DNA of 9,817 bases from Massilia sp. (GCA_028291845.1 JAQGNM010000082.1:1-9817); one strand, 5' to 3'; shown: positions 1-6,499, numbered from the stretch's first letter. The notes: generated by a model from the letters alone, not told the origin. Translations and numbers: made by a program.

Positions 1-147
1 TTTTATAAAATTCTAAAAGCATTCGACCGTCCCTTACCTTAAAGATAAGAGATCAGCCGATTCGCAGTGTGAACCGCGAACCTTACGACAAGCTTGCAGC
101 CCCCCGATTTCAATCCACACCGATTCAGACCGCAAACGCGCGTGCTT

Positions 148-168
148 GTTCCGCATTATTTTGCGAAC
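148..168. promoter_or_regulatory. Imperfect palindrome, candidate operator
   Basis: The left arm GTTC-C-GCA (148-155) and right arm TGCGAAC (162-168) pair completely if the C at 152 is bulged out, with a 6-base centre. It overlaps the proposed -35 hexamer, where a repressor or MerR-type activator would act. Acyl-CoA catabolism genes in proteobacteria are commonly controlled by TetR- or MerR-family regulators. No specific regulator can be assigned from this site, and none is encoded in the window. Confidence 0.25.
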
Positions 169-189
169 GACCGTACTTAAATGTGCTAT
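161..189 (+). promoter_or_regulatory. Possible sigma-70 promoter for the thiolase gene
   Basis: A TTGCGA hexamer at 161-166 matches the -35 consensus at four of six positions. It lies 17 bases before TGCTAT at 184-189, which matches the -10 consensus at only three of six. The -35 lies within the imperfect palindrome at 148-168, and the pair CGAACGA/TCGTTCG (164-170, 192-198) brackets the -10. This is the best-spaced pair I could find before the gene, but it is weak and a different or activator-dependent promoter is possible. Confidence 0.25.
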
Positions 190-214
190 TCTCGTTCGAG
201 AGCCACCACCTTGT

Positions 215-251
215 GGAAACAAAATGGGAAACAAAATGGGAGACAAGAATG
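215..251 (+). repeat. Three tandem Shine-Dalgarno/ATG modules before the thiolase
   Basis: GGAAACAAAATG occurs at 215-226 and again at 227-238. It is followed by a diverged third copy, GGAGACAAGAATG, at 239-251, which carries the real ribosome-binding site (GGAGA) and the thiolase ATG. The third unit is one base longer, so the first two ATGs (224 and 236) share a frame that differs from the thiolase. Reading from 224 gives ten codons, ending at a TGA (254-256) just inside the thiolase gene. The two upstream starts may therefore act as decoys or as a translationally coupled mini-ORF, or they may simply be a slippage duplication. Confidence 0.8.
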
Positions 252-1427
252 CTTGATGCCGTCATCGTATCGACCGCCCGCACGGGCCTGGCCAAATCGT
301 GGAAGGGCGGGTTCAACATGACCCACGGCGCCACCCTCGGCGGCCATGTGCTGGCCGCCGCCATCGAGCGCGCCGGCATCGCCCCCGGCGAAGTCGAGGA
401 CGTCATCATCGGCTGCGCCAACCCGGAAGGCGCCACCGGCGCCAACATCGGCCGCCAGATCGCCCTGCGCGCCGGCTGCCCGGTCACCGTGCCGGGCATG
501 ACGGTCAACCGTTTTTGCTCGTCCGGCCTGCAGACCATCGCCCTGGCGGCCCAGCGCATCATCGCCGGCGAAGGCGACATCTATGCCGCCGGCGGCGTCG
601 AGTCGATCTCCTGTGTGCAGCAGGAAATGAACCGCCACATGATCGCCGAAGTCTGGCTGCAGCAAAACAAGCCGGAAATCTATTGGCCGATGCTGCAGAC
701 GGCGGAAACCGTCGCCAAGCGCTACAACATCAGCCGCGAGCGCCAGGATGAATATGGCGTGCAAAGCCAGCAGCGCGCCGCCGAGGCGCGCGCCAACGGC
801 CGTTTCGACGCCGAAATCGTGCCGATGACCACCACCATGGGCGTGGCCGACAAGGCCAGCGGCATGCTGCTCACCCGCGAGGTGACCGTCAGCGCCGACG
901 AAGGCATCCGCGAAGACACCACGCTGGAAGGCGTGTCGAAGATCCGCCCGGCCGTGCCGGGCGGCGTGATCAGCGCCGGCAACGCCAGCCAGTTCTCGGA
1001 CGGCGCGTCGGTGTCGATCCTGATGAGCGGGGCGCTGGCGCGCGAACGCGGCATCGCGCCGCTCGGCATCTTCCGCGGCTTTGCAGTGGCCGGCTGCGAA
1101 CCCGACGAAATGGGCATCGGCCCGATCTACGCGGTGCCGAAACTGCTGAAAAAAGCCGGCTTGACGGTGGCCGACATCGGCCTGTGGGAACTCAACGAAG
1201 CGTTTGCCGTGCAGGTGCTGTACTGCGCCGACACCCTGGGCATCCCGATGGACCGGCTCAACGTCAACGGCGGCGCGATCGCGGTCGGCCACCCGTACGG
1301 CGTGTCGGGCGCCCGTCTGGTCGGCCACGCGCTGATCGAAGGCAAGCGGCGCGGCGTCAAGTACGTGGTGGTGACCATGTGCATCGGCGGCGGGCAGGGC
1401 GCGGCGGGACTGTTCGAAGTCGTCTGA
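249..1427 (+). CDS. Acetyl-CoA C-acyltransferase (3-ketoacyl-CoA thiolase)
   Basis: A 392-residue degradative-type thiolase that cleaves 3-ketoacyl-CoA with CoA to give acetyl-CoA and a shortened acyl-CoA; these are cytosolic homo-oligomers. The usual catalytic elements are all visible: the nucleophile Cys90 in NRFCSSGLQ, the NEAF motif at 316-319, His348 in GGAIAVGHPYGVSGAR, and the acid/base Cys378 in MCIGGGQG near the C-terminus. Length is normal for the family. The ATG at 249 is chosen because GGAGA lies five bases upstream and MLDAVIVSTARTG is a typical thiolase opening; the frame is open upstream to GTG 69 without family resemblance. GHPYGVSGAR differs from the commoner GHPLGASGAR near the active site, which may reflect substrate choice. 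Biosynthetic acetoacetyl-CoA thiolase is less likely given the dehydrogenase neighbour. Its chain-length preference cannot be judged. Confidence 0.93.
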   Translation: MLDAVIVSTARTGLAKSWKGGFNMTHGATLGGHVLAAAIERAGIAPGEVEDVIIGCANPEGATGANIGRQIALRAGCPVTVPGMTVNRFCSSGLQTIALAAQRIIAGEGDIYAAGGVESISCVQQEMNRHMIAEVWLQQNKPEIYWPMLQTAETVAKRYNISRERQDEYGVQSQQRAAEARANGRFDAEIVPMTTTMGVADKASGMLLTREVTVSADEGIREDTTLEGVSKIRPAVPGGVISAGNASQFSDGASVSILMSGALARERGIAPLGIFRGFAVAGCEPDEMGIGPIYAVPKLLKKAGLTVADIGLWELNEAFAVQVLYCADTLGIPMDRLNVNGGAIAVGHPYGVSGARLVGHALIEGKRRGVKYVVVTMCIGGGQGAAGLFEVV

Positions 1428-1450
1428 AAAAACGCCTAGCGCCACGCGCC

Positions 1451-1478
1451 GCGGCATCGGAGCACGGTGCCGTTTTTT
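1451..1478 (+). terminator. Rho-independent terminator after the thiolase
   Basis: Bases 1452-1459 (CGGCATCG) pair with 1465-1472 (CGGTGCCG) in an eight-pair stem with one G-U pair. A five-base loop closes it and six T residues follow at 1473-1478. An A6CG run at 1427-1434, starting at the last base of the stop codon, is complementary to the CGT6 on the far side and could extend the structure or let it work in both directions. The T-run ends only 25 bases before the next gene's ATG. Confidence 0.8.
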
Positions 1479-1503
1479 CGTGTATCAACGATTCTTACAA
1501 GCC

Positions 1504-3351
1504 ATGTCCTCGACCATACTTTCCCGCCGCGACCTCGATTTCATCCTGTTCGAATGGCTCGATGTCGAAGCGCTGACCGCGCGTCCCCGTTTTGCCGACC
1601 ACAGCCGCGAGACCTTCAGCGCCGCGCTCGACACCGCCGAGCAGATCGCCAGCGACCTGTTCGCGCCCCACAATAAATTGTCCGACAGCCAGGAGCCGCA
1701 TTTCGACGGCGAATCGGTCACCATCATTGCGCCGGTCAAGACGGCGCTCGACACCTACAGCGCCGCCGGCCTGATGGCGTCCGGCCAGGATTACGAGCTG
1801 GACGGCATGCAATTGCCCTCGGTGGTGGAAAAAGCAGTGGCTGCCTGGTTCACCGCCGCCAACGTCGCCACCTCGGCCTATATCTTTCTGACCATCGCCA
1901 ACGCCAACACCCTGCTCAAGACCGGCACGCCGCGCCAGGTCGAGCAATTCGTCAAGCCGATGTTCGCCGGTGAATTTTTCGGCACCATGTGCTTGTCGGA
2001 ACCGCAGGCCGGCTCCAGCCTGTCCGATATCACCACGCGCGCCGTGCCGGACCCGGTGGAGGGCCCCGACGGCGAGCGCCAATACCGCCTGAGCGGCAAC
2101 AAGATGTGGATTTCGGCCGGCGAACACGAACTTGCCGGCAACATCGTGCACCTGGTGCTGGCCAAGATTCCCGGTCCCGATGGGAAATTGATTCCGGGCA
2201 CGCGCGGCATCTCGCTGTTCATCGTCCCCAAGTTCTTGCTCGATGAAAATGGCAAACCGGGCGAGCGCAACGACGTGGTGCTTGCCGGCCTGAACCACAA
2301 GATGGGCAACCGCGGCACCACCAATTGCCTGCTCAACTTCGGCGAAGGCAAGTTCACCCCGCAGAGCAAGCGCGGCGCCATCGGCTACCTGGTCGGCACC
2401 GCCCACCAGGGCCTGGCCAACATGTTTCACATGATGAACGAAGCGCGCATCGGCGTCGGCCTGGGCGCCGCCGTGCTGGGCGTCACCGGCTACCTGCACG
2501 CGCTCGATTACGCCCGCAACCGCCCGCAGGGCCGCCATCCGGCCGAGAAGGACCCGGCCCAGCCGCCGCTGGCCATCATCCGCCACACCGATGTGCGGCG
2601 CATGCTGCTGGCGCAAAAGGCCTACGTCGAAGGCGCGCTCGGCCTGGTGCTGTACTGCGCCCGCCTGGTCGATGAACAAAATACTGCGGAAACCCCCGAG
2701 GCGCGCCGCCACGCCGGCCAGCTGCTCGACTTTCTGACGCCGATCGCCAAGTCCTGGCCCTCGCAATGGTGCGTCGAAGCGAACAGCCTGGCGATCCAGG
2801 TGCACGGCGGCTATGGCTATACCCGTGAATACAATGTTGAACAGTTTTACCGCGACAACCGCCTCAATTCGATCCACGAAGGGACGCACGGCATCCACGG
2901 GCTCGATCTGTTAGGGCGCAAGGTGACGATCCAGGACGGCGCCCTGTTCAAGGCGGTCGGCGCGGAACTGGCGGCGACGGTGGCGGCGGTGCGCCGCGAC
3001 GGCGTCGCCGAACTGCTGGCTTATGCCGACCAGCTCGAAGCCGCCTGGCAGAATTTAAGCGCCGTCACCGCCACCCTGTACGGCACGGGCGATCTCAACA
3101 AGACGCTGGCCAACGCCAGCGTCTACCTGGAGGCGGCCGGTCACATCGTGGTCGCCTGGATCTGGCTGCAGCAGGCGCAGGTGGCGGCCGCCAAGCTCGC
3201 CACCGAATCGAGCGACCTCGATTTCTACCGCGGCAAGCTGCAAGCCTGCCGCTACTTTTATCACTGGGAACTGCCGAAGGTCGGGCCCCAGCTGAAACTG
3301 CTGGCCAGCATCGACACCACCACGCTCGACATGCAGGACGCCTGGTTTTAA
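1504..3351 (+). CDS. Acyl-CoA dehydrogenase, DmdC-like long form
   Basis: A 615-residue FAD-dependent enzyme predicted to introduce an alpha,beta double bond into an acyl-CoA and pass electrons to electron-transfer flavoprotein. Rough layout: short N-terminal cap (1-35), helical N-domain (40-155), beta middle domain (158-285, with MCLSEPQAGSS at 162-172 and KMWISAGEH at 200-208), helical C-domain (290-470) and an extra C-terminal acetyl-CoA-dehydrogenase-like domain (480-605). Glu459 in IHEGTHGIHG aligns with the catalytic base of this superfamily. The extra domain and the length place it with the ~600-residue group that includes 3-methylmercaptopropionyl-CoA dehydrogenase, whose substrates vary. 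The ATG at 1504 gives MSSTILSRRDLDF, a typical opening; a GTG at 1480 would add eight residues. Neither start has a clear Shine-Dalgarno sequence. It is the first gene after the thiolase terminator and leads a four-gene run. Confidence 0.92.
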   Translation: MSSTILSRRDLDFILFEWLDVEALTARPRFADHSRETFSAALDTAEQIASDLFAPHNKLSDSQEPHFDGESVTIIAPVKTALDTYSAAGLMASGQDYELDGMQLPSVVEKAVAAWFTAANVATSAYIFLTIANANTLLKTGTPRQVEQFVKPMFAGEFFGTMCLSEPQAGSSLSDITTRAVPDPVEGPDGERQYRLSGNKMWISAGEHELAGNIVHLVLAKIPGPDGKLIPGTRGISLFIVPKFLLDENGKPGERNDVVLAGLNHKMGNRGTTNCLLNFGEGKFTPQSKRGAIGYLVGTAHQGLANMFHMMNEARIGVGLGAAVLGVTGYLHALDYARNRPQGRHPAEKDPAQPPLAIIRHTDVRRMLLAQKAYVEGALGLVLYCARLVDEQNTAETPEARRHAGQLLDFLTPIAKSWPSQWCVEANSLAIQVHGGYGYTREYNVEQFYRDNRLNSIHEGTHGIHGLDLLGRKVTIQDGALFKAVGAELAATVAAVRRDGVAELLAYADQLEAAWQNLSAVTATLYGTGDLNKTLANASVYLEAAGHIVVAWIWLQQAQVAAAKLATESSDLDFYRGKLQACRYFYHWELPKVGPQLKLLASIDTTTLDMQDAWF

Positions 3352-3378
3352 TTAATTACCAAAACAAGAGAGACAAAC

Positions 3379-3660
3379 ATGCTGAAACACATCGTAATGT
3401 GGAAACTGAAAGACCCGGCCAATGGCGCCGAGATGAAGCGACGGCTCGATGAATGCGCCGCCATCGTGCCCGGCATCCTGACATTCGAAGTCAGCCTGGC
3501 GCAGAGCGGCCTGGAAGCGACCTTCGATGTGGTGCTCTACTCGGAATTTACCGACAAGGCTGCCCTGGACGCATATGCCTCGCACCCCACCCACGAGGCG
3601 CTCAAACCGTTTATCGGCGCGATCCGCTCGGAACGTCAATGCATGGATTACGAGGTCTGA
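3379..3660 (+). CDS. Dabb (stress-responsive alpha/beta-barrel) domain protein
   Basis: A 93-residue protein consisting of a single Dabb domain, a ferredoxin-like alpha/beta fold that usually dimerises into a barrel. The family hallmarks are a histidine in the first strand (LKHIVMWKLK, His4), the FDVVLYSEF strand (49-57) and the downstream Y-x-x-HP-x-H pattern (Tyr66, His69, His72). Most bacterial members have no assigned activity; a few relatives are cyclases or monooxygenase-like enzymes, so a small-molecule or acyl-CoA related role is possible but unproven. AGAGAGAC lies just before the ATG as ribosome-binding site. It follows the acyl-CoA dehydrogenase after 27 bases and precedes the first SDR by one base, so it is very likely co-transcribed and translated with both. 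Confidence 0.88.
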   Translation: MLKHIVMWKLKDPANGAEMKRRLDECAAIVPGILTFEVSLAQSGLEATFDVVLYSEFTDKAALDAYASHPTHEALKPFIGAIRSERQCMDYEV

Positions 3661-3661
3661 G

Positions 3662-4444
3662 ATGCGTACCAGCCAACAATTATTTTCTCTTGTCGGCAAA
3701 ACCGCCCTGGTCACCGGCGGCTCGCGCGGACTGGGCTTGCAGATGGCCGAAGCGCTCGGCGAGCAGGGCGCGCGCATCATGCTGTCCGCGCGCAAACAGC
3801 TCGAATTGGACGAAGCCGTGTCTCATTTGAGACAGCAAGGCATCGACGCGGTCGCCTTCGCCGCCGACCTGGCCGAACCGGCCCAGATCGACGCCCTGGT
3901 CGGCGCCGCCATGGCCGAGCTGGGCCACATCGACATTCTCATCAATAACGCCGGCGCCACCTGGGGCGCGCCGGCCGAAGACCACCCGGTGGAAGCCTGG
4001 GACAAGGTGATGAATCTGAACGTACGCAGCATTTTCCTGGTCAGCCAGGCGGTCGGCAAGGCGTCGATGATTCCACGTGGCTATGGCCGCATTATCAACA
4101 TCGCCTCGATCGCCGGTCTGTCCGGCAACCCGCCGGGTACCATGAAAACCATCGCCTACAACACCTCGAAGGCGGCGGTGATCAATTTTACGCGCACCCT
4201 GGCGGGCGAGTGGGGCGCCTACGGGATCACCGTGAACGCCATCGCGCCGGGCTTTTTCCCCTCGAAGATGACCAAAGGCGTGCTGGCCGCGATTGGCGAA
4301 GACAAGTTGGCGCGCGGCGCGCCGCTCGGACGCATCGGCGACGGCGAGGACATGAAGGGCGCGGCCGTGCTGTTCGCCTCGGACGCCGGCAAGCACATCA
4401 CCGGGCAAACCCTGGCGATCGACGGCGGCGTGTCGGCCGTCTGA
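3662..4444 (+). CDS. Short-chain dehydrogenase/reductase (probably NADP-linked)
   Basis: A 260-residue classical SDR that would oxidise or reduce a carbonyl/hydroxyl on a small substrate, plausibly the 3-hydroxyacyl/3-ketoacyl step of the surrounding pathway. Visible motifs: the nucleotide-binding TGGSRGLG (18-25), Asp69-Leu70 contacting adenine, NNAG (95-98), catalytic Ser149 in NIASIAG, and Tyr166-x3-Lys170. The second strand ends in Ser-Ala-Arg (42-44) rather than an acidic residue and Arg22 sits in the glycine loop; both favour NADP(H). The ATG at 3662 is preferred because GAGGT at 3652-3656 is well placed and the protein then starts with the usual short pre-Rossmann segment; the frame is open further upstream only through the Dabb gene. 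It begins one base after the Dabb stop. Gluconate 5-dehydrogenase-like and FabG-like functions are alternatives; sequence alone does not decide. Confidence 0.9.
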   Translation: MRTSQQLFSLVGKTALVTGGSRGLGLQMAEALGEQGARIMLSARKQLELDEAVSHLRQQGIDAVAFAADLAEPAQIDALVGAAMAELGHIDILINNAGATWGAPAEDHPVEAWDKVMNLNVRSIFLVSQAVGKASMIPRGYGRIINIASIAGLSGNPPGTMKTIAYNTSKAAVINFTRTLAGEWGAYGITVNAIAPGFFPSKMTKGVLAAIGEDKLARGAPLGRIGDGEDMKGAAVLFASDAGKHITGQTLAIDGGVSAV

Positions 4445-4468
4445 CTACAACAATACGGAGACAAGCAC

Positions 4469-5374
4469 ATGAAAAATTTCAAGGGTAAAGTTGCCGTCAT
4501 CACCGGCGCCGCCAGCGGACTGGGCCGCGAATTCGCCCTGCGCGCGCACGCGCTCGGCATGAGACTGGTGCTCGCCGACGTCCAGGCCGATGCACTCGAG
4601 CAAACCGGCGCCGAACTGGCGGCGGACGGGGCCCAGGTCACCACCCAAATCTGCGACGTCAGGAAGGGTGAACAGGTGCAGGCGCTGGCCGACGCGGCGA
4701 TGGCGCGTTTCGGTGCCGTCCACCTGTTGTTCAATAACGCCGGCGTCGGTTCAGGCGGCTTGATCTGGGAAAATTCTGTAGCTGACTGGGAGTGGGTGCT
4801 GGGCGTCAACCTGTGGGGCGTAATTCATGGCGTGCGCGTGTTCACCCCGCTGATGCTGGCCTGCGCCAGGAACGACCCGGATTACGAAGGCCACATCGTC
4901 AACACGGCATCGATGGCGGGACTGCTGAACGCGCCGACGATGGGCGTCTACAACGTTTCCAAGCACGCCGTGGTGAGCCTGAGCGAGACCCTGTATCACG
5001 ACTTGCAACTGGTCGAGGCGCCGATCCAAACCTCGGTGCTGTGCCCGTATTTTGTGCCGACCGGCATTTCTCAATCGCACCGCAACCGTCCTGACGACGT
5101 CAGGATGACGGCCGTCCCCACCGCCAGCCAGGCGGCGGCGCAGGCGATGACGGTGAAAGCGGTGGAATCGGGCAAGGTGTCGGCGGCTGATGTCGCCAGG
5201 ATCACCTTTGAAGCGATTGCCGACGGCCAGTTCTACATCTACTCGCACCCGGGGGCGCTCGGTCATGTGGGCAGCCGCATGGAGGATATTGTGCATGGGC
5301 GCAATCCGGCGGATCCGTATGCGGCGACGCCGCATATTCGGGAGATGTTAAGGGCGAAGATGGGTGTGGCCTGA
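4469..5374 (+). CDS. Short-chain dehydrogenase/reductase with extended C-terminus (probably NAD-linked)
   Basis: A 301-residue classical SDR. TGAASGLG (12-19) is the dinucleotide-binding loop, Asp37 at the end of the second strand points to NAD(H), NNAG is at 89-92, and the catalytic set is Ser148 (NTASMAG) and Tyr161-x3-Lys165. About 50 residues longer than a minimal SDR, it has a C-terminal region (200-301) containing a YIYSHPGALG segment and a HGRNPADPY segment that probably shape the substrate pocket. GGAG at 4457-4460, in the same GGAGACAAG context as the thiolase, lies eight bases before the ATG. It follows the first SDR by 24 bases and is the last gene of the run. Having two SDRs with opposite predicted cofactor preference suggests two different steps rather than redundancy, but this is inference. 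Its substrate is unknown. Confidence 0.9.
   Translation: MKNFKGKVAVITGAASGLGREFALRAHALGMRLVLADVQADALEQTGAELAADGAQVTTQICDVRKGEQVQALADAAMARFGAVHLLFNNAGVGSGGLIWENSVADWEWVLGVNLWGVIHGVRVFTPLMLACARNDPDYEGHIVNTASMAGLLNAPTMGVYNVSKHAVVSLSETLYHDLQLVEAPIQTSVLCPYFVPTGISQSHRNRPDDVRMTAVPTASQAAAQAMTVKAVESGKVSAADVARITFEAIADGQFYIYSHPGALGHVGSRMEDIVHGRNPADPYAATPHIREMLRAKMGVA
5089..5105. repeat. 17-bp palindrome inside the second SDR gene
   Basis: TCCTGACG (5089-5096) and CGTCAGGA (5098-5105) form a perfect eight-base inverted repeat around a single A. The pairing can be extended outward by one G-U and one C-G pair. It lies in the codons for Arg-Pro-Asp-Asp-Val-Arg in the SDR C-terminal region. A palindrome of this length can arise by chance in a window of this size, so no function is claimed. 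Confidence 0.5.
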
Positions 5375-5416
5375 TAATTGGAGCAGCAATCTTAGTTTTG
5401 CTTCATATCCAAGAAT

Positions 5417-5455
5417 GGGACAGGCATCTGCGCGCTTCGCGCTTGTGCCAGTCCC
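5417..5455. repeat. Long imperfect hairpin between convergent genes
   Basis: GGGACAGGCA (5417-5426) pairs with TGCCAGTCCC (5446-5455) apart from one A-A mismatch. After a G-U pair and a small internal loop, GCGCG (5430-5434) pairs with CGCGC (5438-5442) around a three-base CTT loop. The element lies in the 99-bp gap between the second SDR (plus) and the NRDE gene (minus). There is no T-run on either side, so it is not a standard intrinsic terminator, but it could stop or protect both convergent transcripts. Alternatively it may be a REP-like interspersed element. Confidence 0.65.
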
Positions 5456-5473
5456 CCTGCTATTGCCGCCACT

Positions 5474-6208
5474 TCATTGCAGGACTTTTTCGTGCAACTC
5501 CGCCGGCGCATCCTCGAACAGCTTCACCACCGTCGAGGTACGGGTGCCATACCCGGGCGACTCGATGCACACCGCCGACAAGGTACGCTCCAGGCCGATT
5601 TCGATGCCGGTGTCGGGCAAGCGCAGATCGGGTGCGCAAGTGGTGTCGGCCAGCATTTCAAAATAGGCGTCTTCGGGCGCCCCCTGGCACAGCAGGCTGG
5701 CGAACTGCGCCTTGGTGCGCACCACCTTCGGCCACGGCGCGTCGAGCAGGCCGTTGGAAATGCCGTAGATGCCCGGCCCCAGGGCCTGGCCGTTTCTGGG
5801 GTCGTCGACGGCGCGGTTCGAATACCAGTACAGGCCGTGACGGTCGCCCAGCACCAGGTTGAAACCGTTGTAGGCGATGCCGGCGTCGGCGATCGCGGCA
5901 ATGTACTCGGGCGCCGACATGCAGCCGGCAAGGAAATCCGCCACCAGCGCGCCGCGCGAGGGCGCGTCCAGCCGGCGTTCATTCGGACCGCGGATATTGG
6001 TCAAGGCGGCAAAGCGCGAACCGCTTTGCGCGGTGGTGATGCCCATCCAGCTGCCGCCGCCCTTCAAATCGCGGCCGGCGTAGATGGCCGGATGCTCAGG
6101 CCACGGCGCGGCGGCAATGCTCGGGCGGTCATAGAATTCGTCGCGGTTGGCGCAGGCGACCAGCGGGGCGCCGGGCACGACCTGCCAGGCAAAGACGATC
6201 AGGCACAT
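5474..6208 (-). CDS. NRDE (TANGO2-like) family protein
   Basis: A 244-residue member of the NRDE/TANGO2 family. Diagnostic features are the N-terminal Met-Cys (MCLIVFAW), which could expose Cys2 if the Met is removed, the ANRDEF segment with Asn-Arg-Asp-Glu at 21-24, and the following GGGSWMGI and ALTNIRGP segments in the first third. Length is usual for the family. No signal peptide or membrane segment is seen, so a cytosolic protein is expected. The biochemical role in bacteria is not established; eukaryotic TANGO2 relatives have been implicated in heme trafficking and the fold resembles N-terminal nucleophile hydrolases. The start at 6208 has AAAGG a few bases upstream and lies inside the end of the DUF4936 gene, indicating translational coupling. 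It is the last gene of the minus-strand operon. Confidence 0.9.
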   Translation of the reverse strand: MCLIVFAWQVVPGAPLVACANRDEFYDRPSIAAAPWPEHPAIYAGRDLKGGGSWMGITTAQSGSRFAALTNIRGPNERRLDAPSRGALVADFLAGCMSAPEYIAAIADAGIAYNGFNLVLGDRHGLYWYSNRAVDDPRNGQALGPGIYGISNGLLDAPWPKVVRTKAQFASLLCQGAPEDAYFEMLADTTCAPDLRLPDTGIEIGLERTLSAVCIESPGYGTRTSTVVKLFEDAPAELHEKVLQ

Positions 6209-6495
6209 GGCGCACCTTTCACCGGGTCGAGGTCGGTAAATACTTCCACGTGACGCGCGCCGGCGGTGTATTCAGGCAGCCGCGCCGCGATCACCGCCGC
6301 GTCGAGCACGCTGTCAAATGCCGGGTCGACACCCGTGTAAATTTCCATCCAGGTCTGGCGGCCGTCGGCGGCCCCGGGCCGGCGCTTGAGCTGGCCGCGA
6401 CCCAATTGCGCCTGCATGGCGCGCACGCGCCCAGCCAGGATGGCGGCGTCGGCTTCCGCCACCTGGTAATAGATATACAGATCACGCTCGTTCAT
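6199..6495 (-). CDS. DUF4936 family protein
   Basis: A 98-residue protein opening with MNERDLYIYYQV and matching the small DUF4936 family, which I know mainly from beta-proteobacteria near ygfZ. A predicted beta strand (5-12), a helix rich in Ala and Arg (14-31) and a strand around WMEIYTGV (49-56) suggest a compact alpha/beta fold, perhaps dimeric like ferredoxin-like barrels. No catalytic motif, signal peptide or membrane segment is seen. No function is known. It starts four bases after the ygfZ stop and its last ten bases overlap the NRDE start, so the three genes are almost certainly one operon. The family assignment rests on length, opening residues and neighbours rather than on a profile search. 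Confidence 0.75.
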   Translation of the reverse strand: MNERDLYIYYQVAEADAAILAGRVRAMQAQLGRGQLKRRPGAADGRQTWMEIYTGVDPAFDSVLDAAVIAARLPEYTAGARHVEVFTDLDPVKGAPCA

Positions 6496-6499
6496 GGGA

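Larger units (their letters stand above)
1..248. other. Non-coding leader upstream of the thiolase gene
   Basis: No convincing gene is seen here. The first 60 bases are AT-richer than the rest of the window. The thiolase reading frame stays open upstream to a GTG at 69, but the added residues resemble no thiolase N-terminus, and standard family starts match the ATG at 249. The region holds a weak sigma-70-like promoter (about 161-189), an imperfect palindrome (148-168), a 7-base inverted repeat (164-170 with 192-198), three CCGATT direct repeats (57, 104, 120) and a 12-bp tandem repeat next to the start codon. These make it the probable control region for the fatty-acid genes downstream. Confidence 0.6.

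Noticed and set aside
69..248. In-frame N-terminal extension of the thiolase from GTG 69
   Set aside because: The 60 extra residues resemble no thiolase and include translated tandem repeats. The ATG at 249 has a proper ribosome-binding site and a family-typical opening.
186..1457. Long minus-strand open frame opposite the thiolase
   Set aside because: It is rich in Ala, Gly, His, Asp and Arg with no family resemblance, as expected for a frame antisense to a GC-rich gene. The thiolase on the plus strand has all its catalytic motifs.
1480..1503. GTG at 1480 as the dehydrogenase start
   Set aside because: It directly follows the terminator T-run, has no ribosome-binding site at a useful distance, and adds eight residues not expected in the family.
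1495..2898. Long minus-strand open frame opposite the acyl-CoA dehydrogenase
   Set aside because: Composition is typical of antisense to GC-rich coding DNA (Gly, Ala, Val, His, Arg rich) with no recognisable domain.
5477..6253. Plus-strand open frame opposite the NRDE gene
   Set aside because: It is a phase shadow with no motifs; the minus-strand gene has the MC start and NRDE signature.
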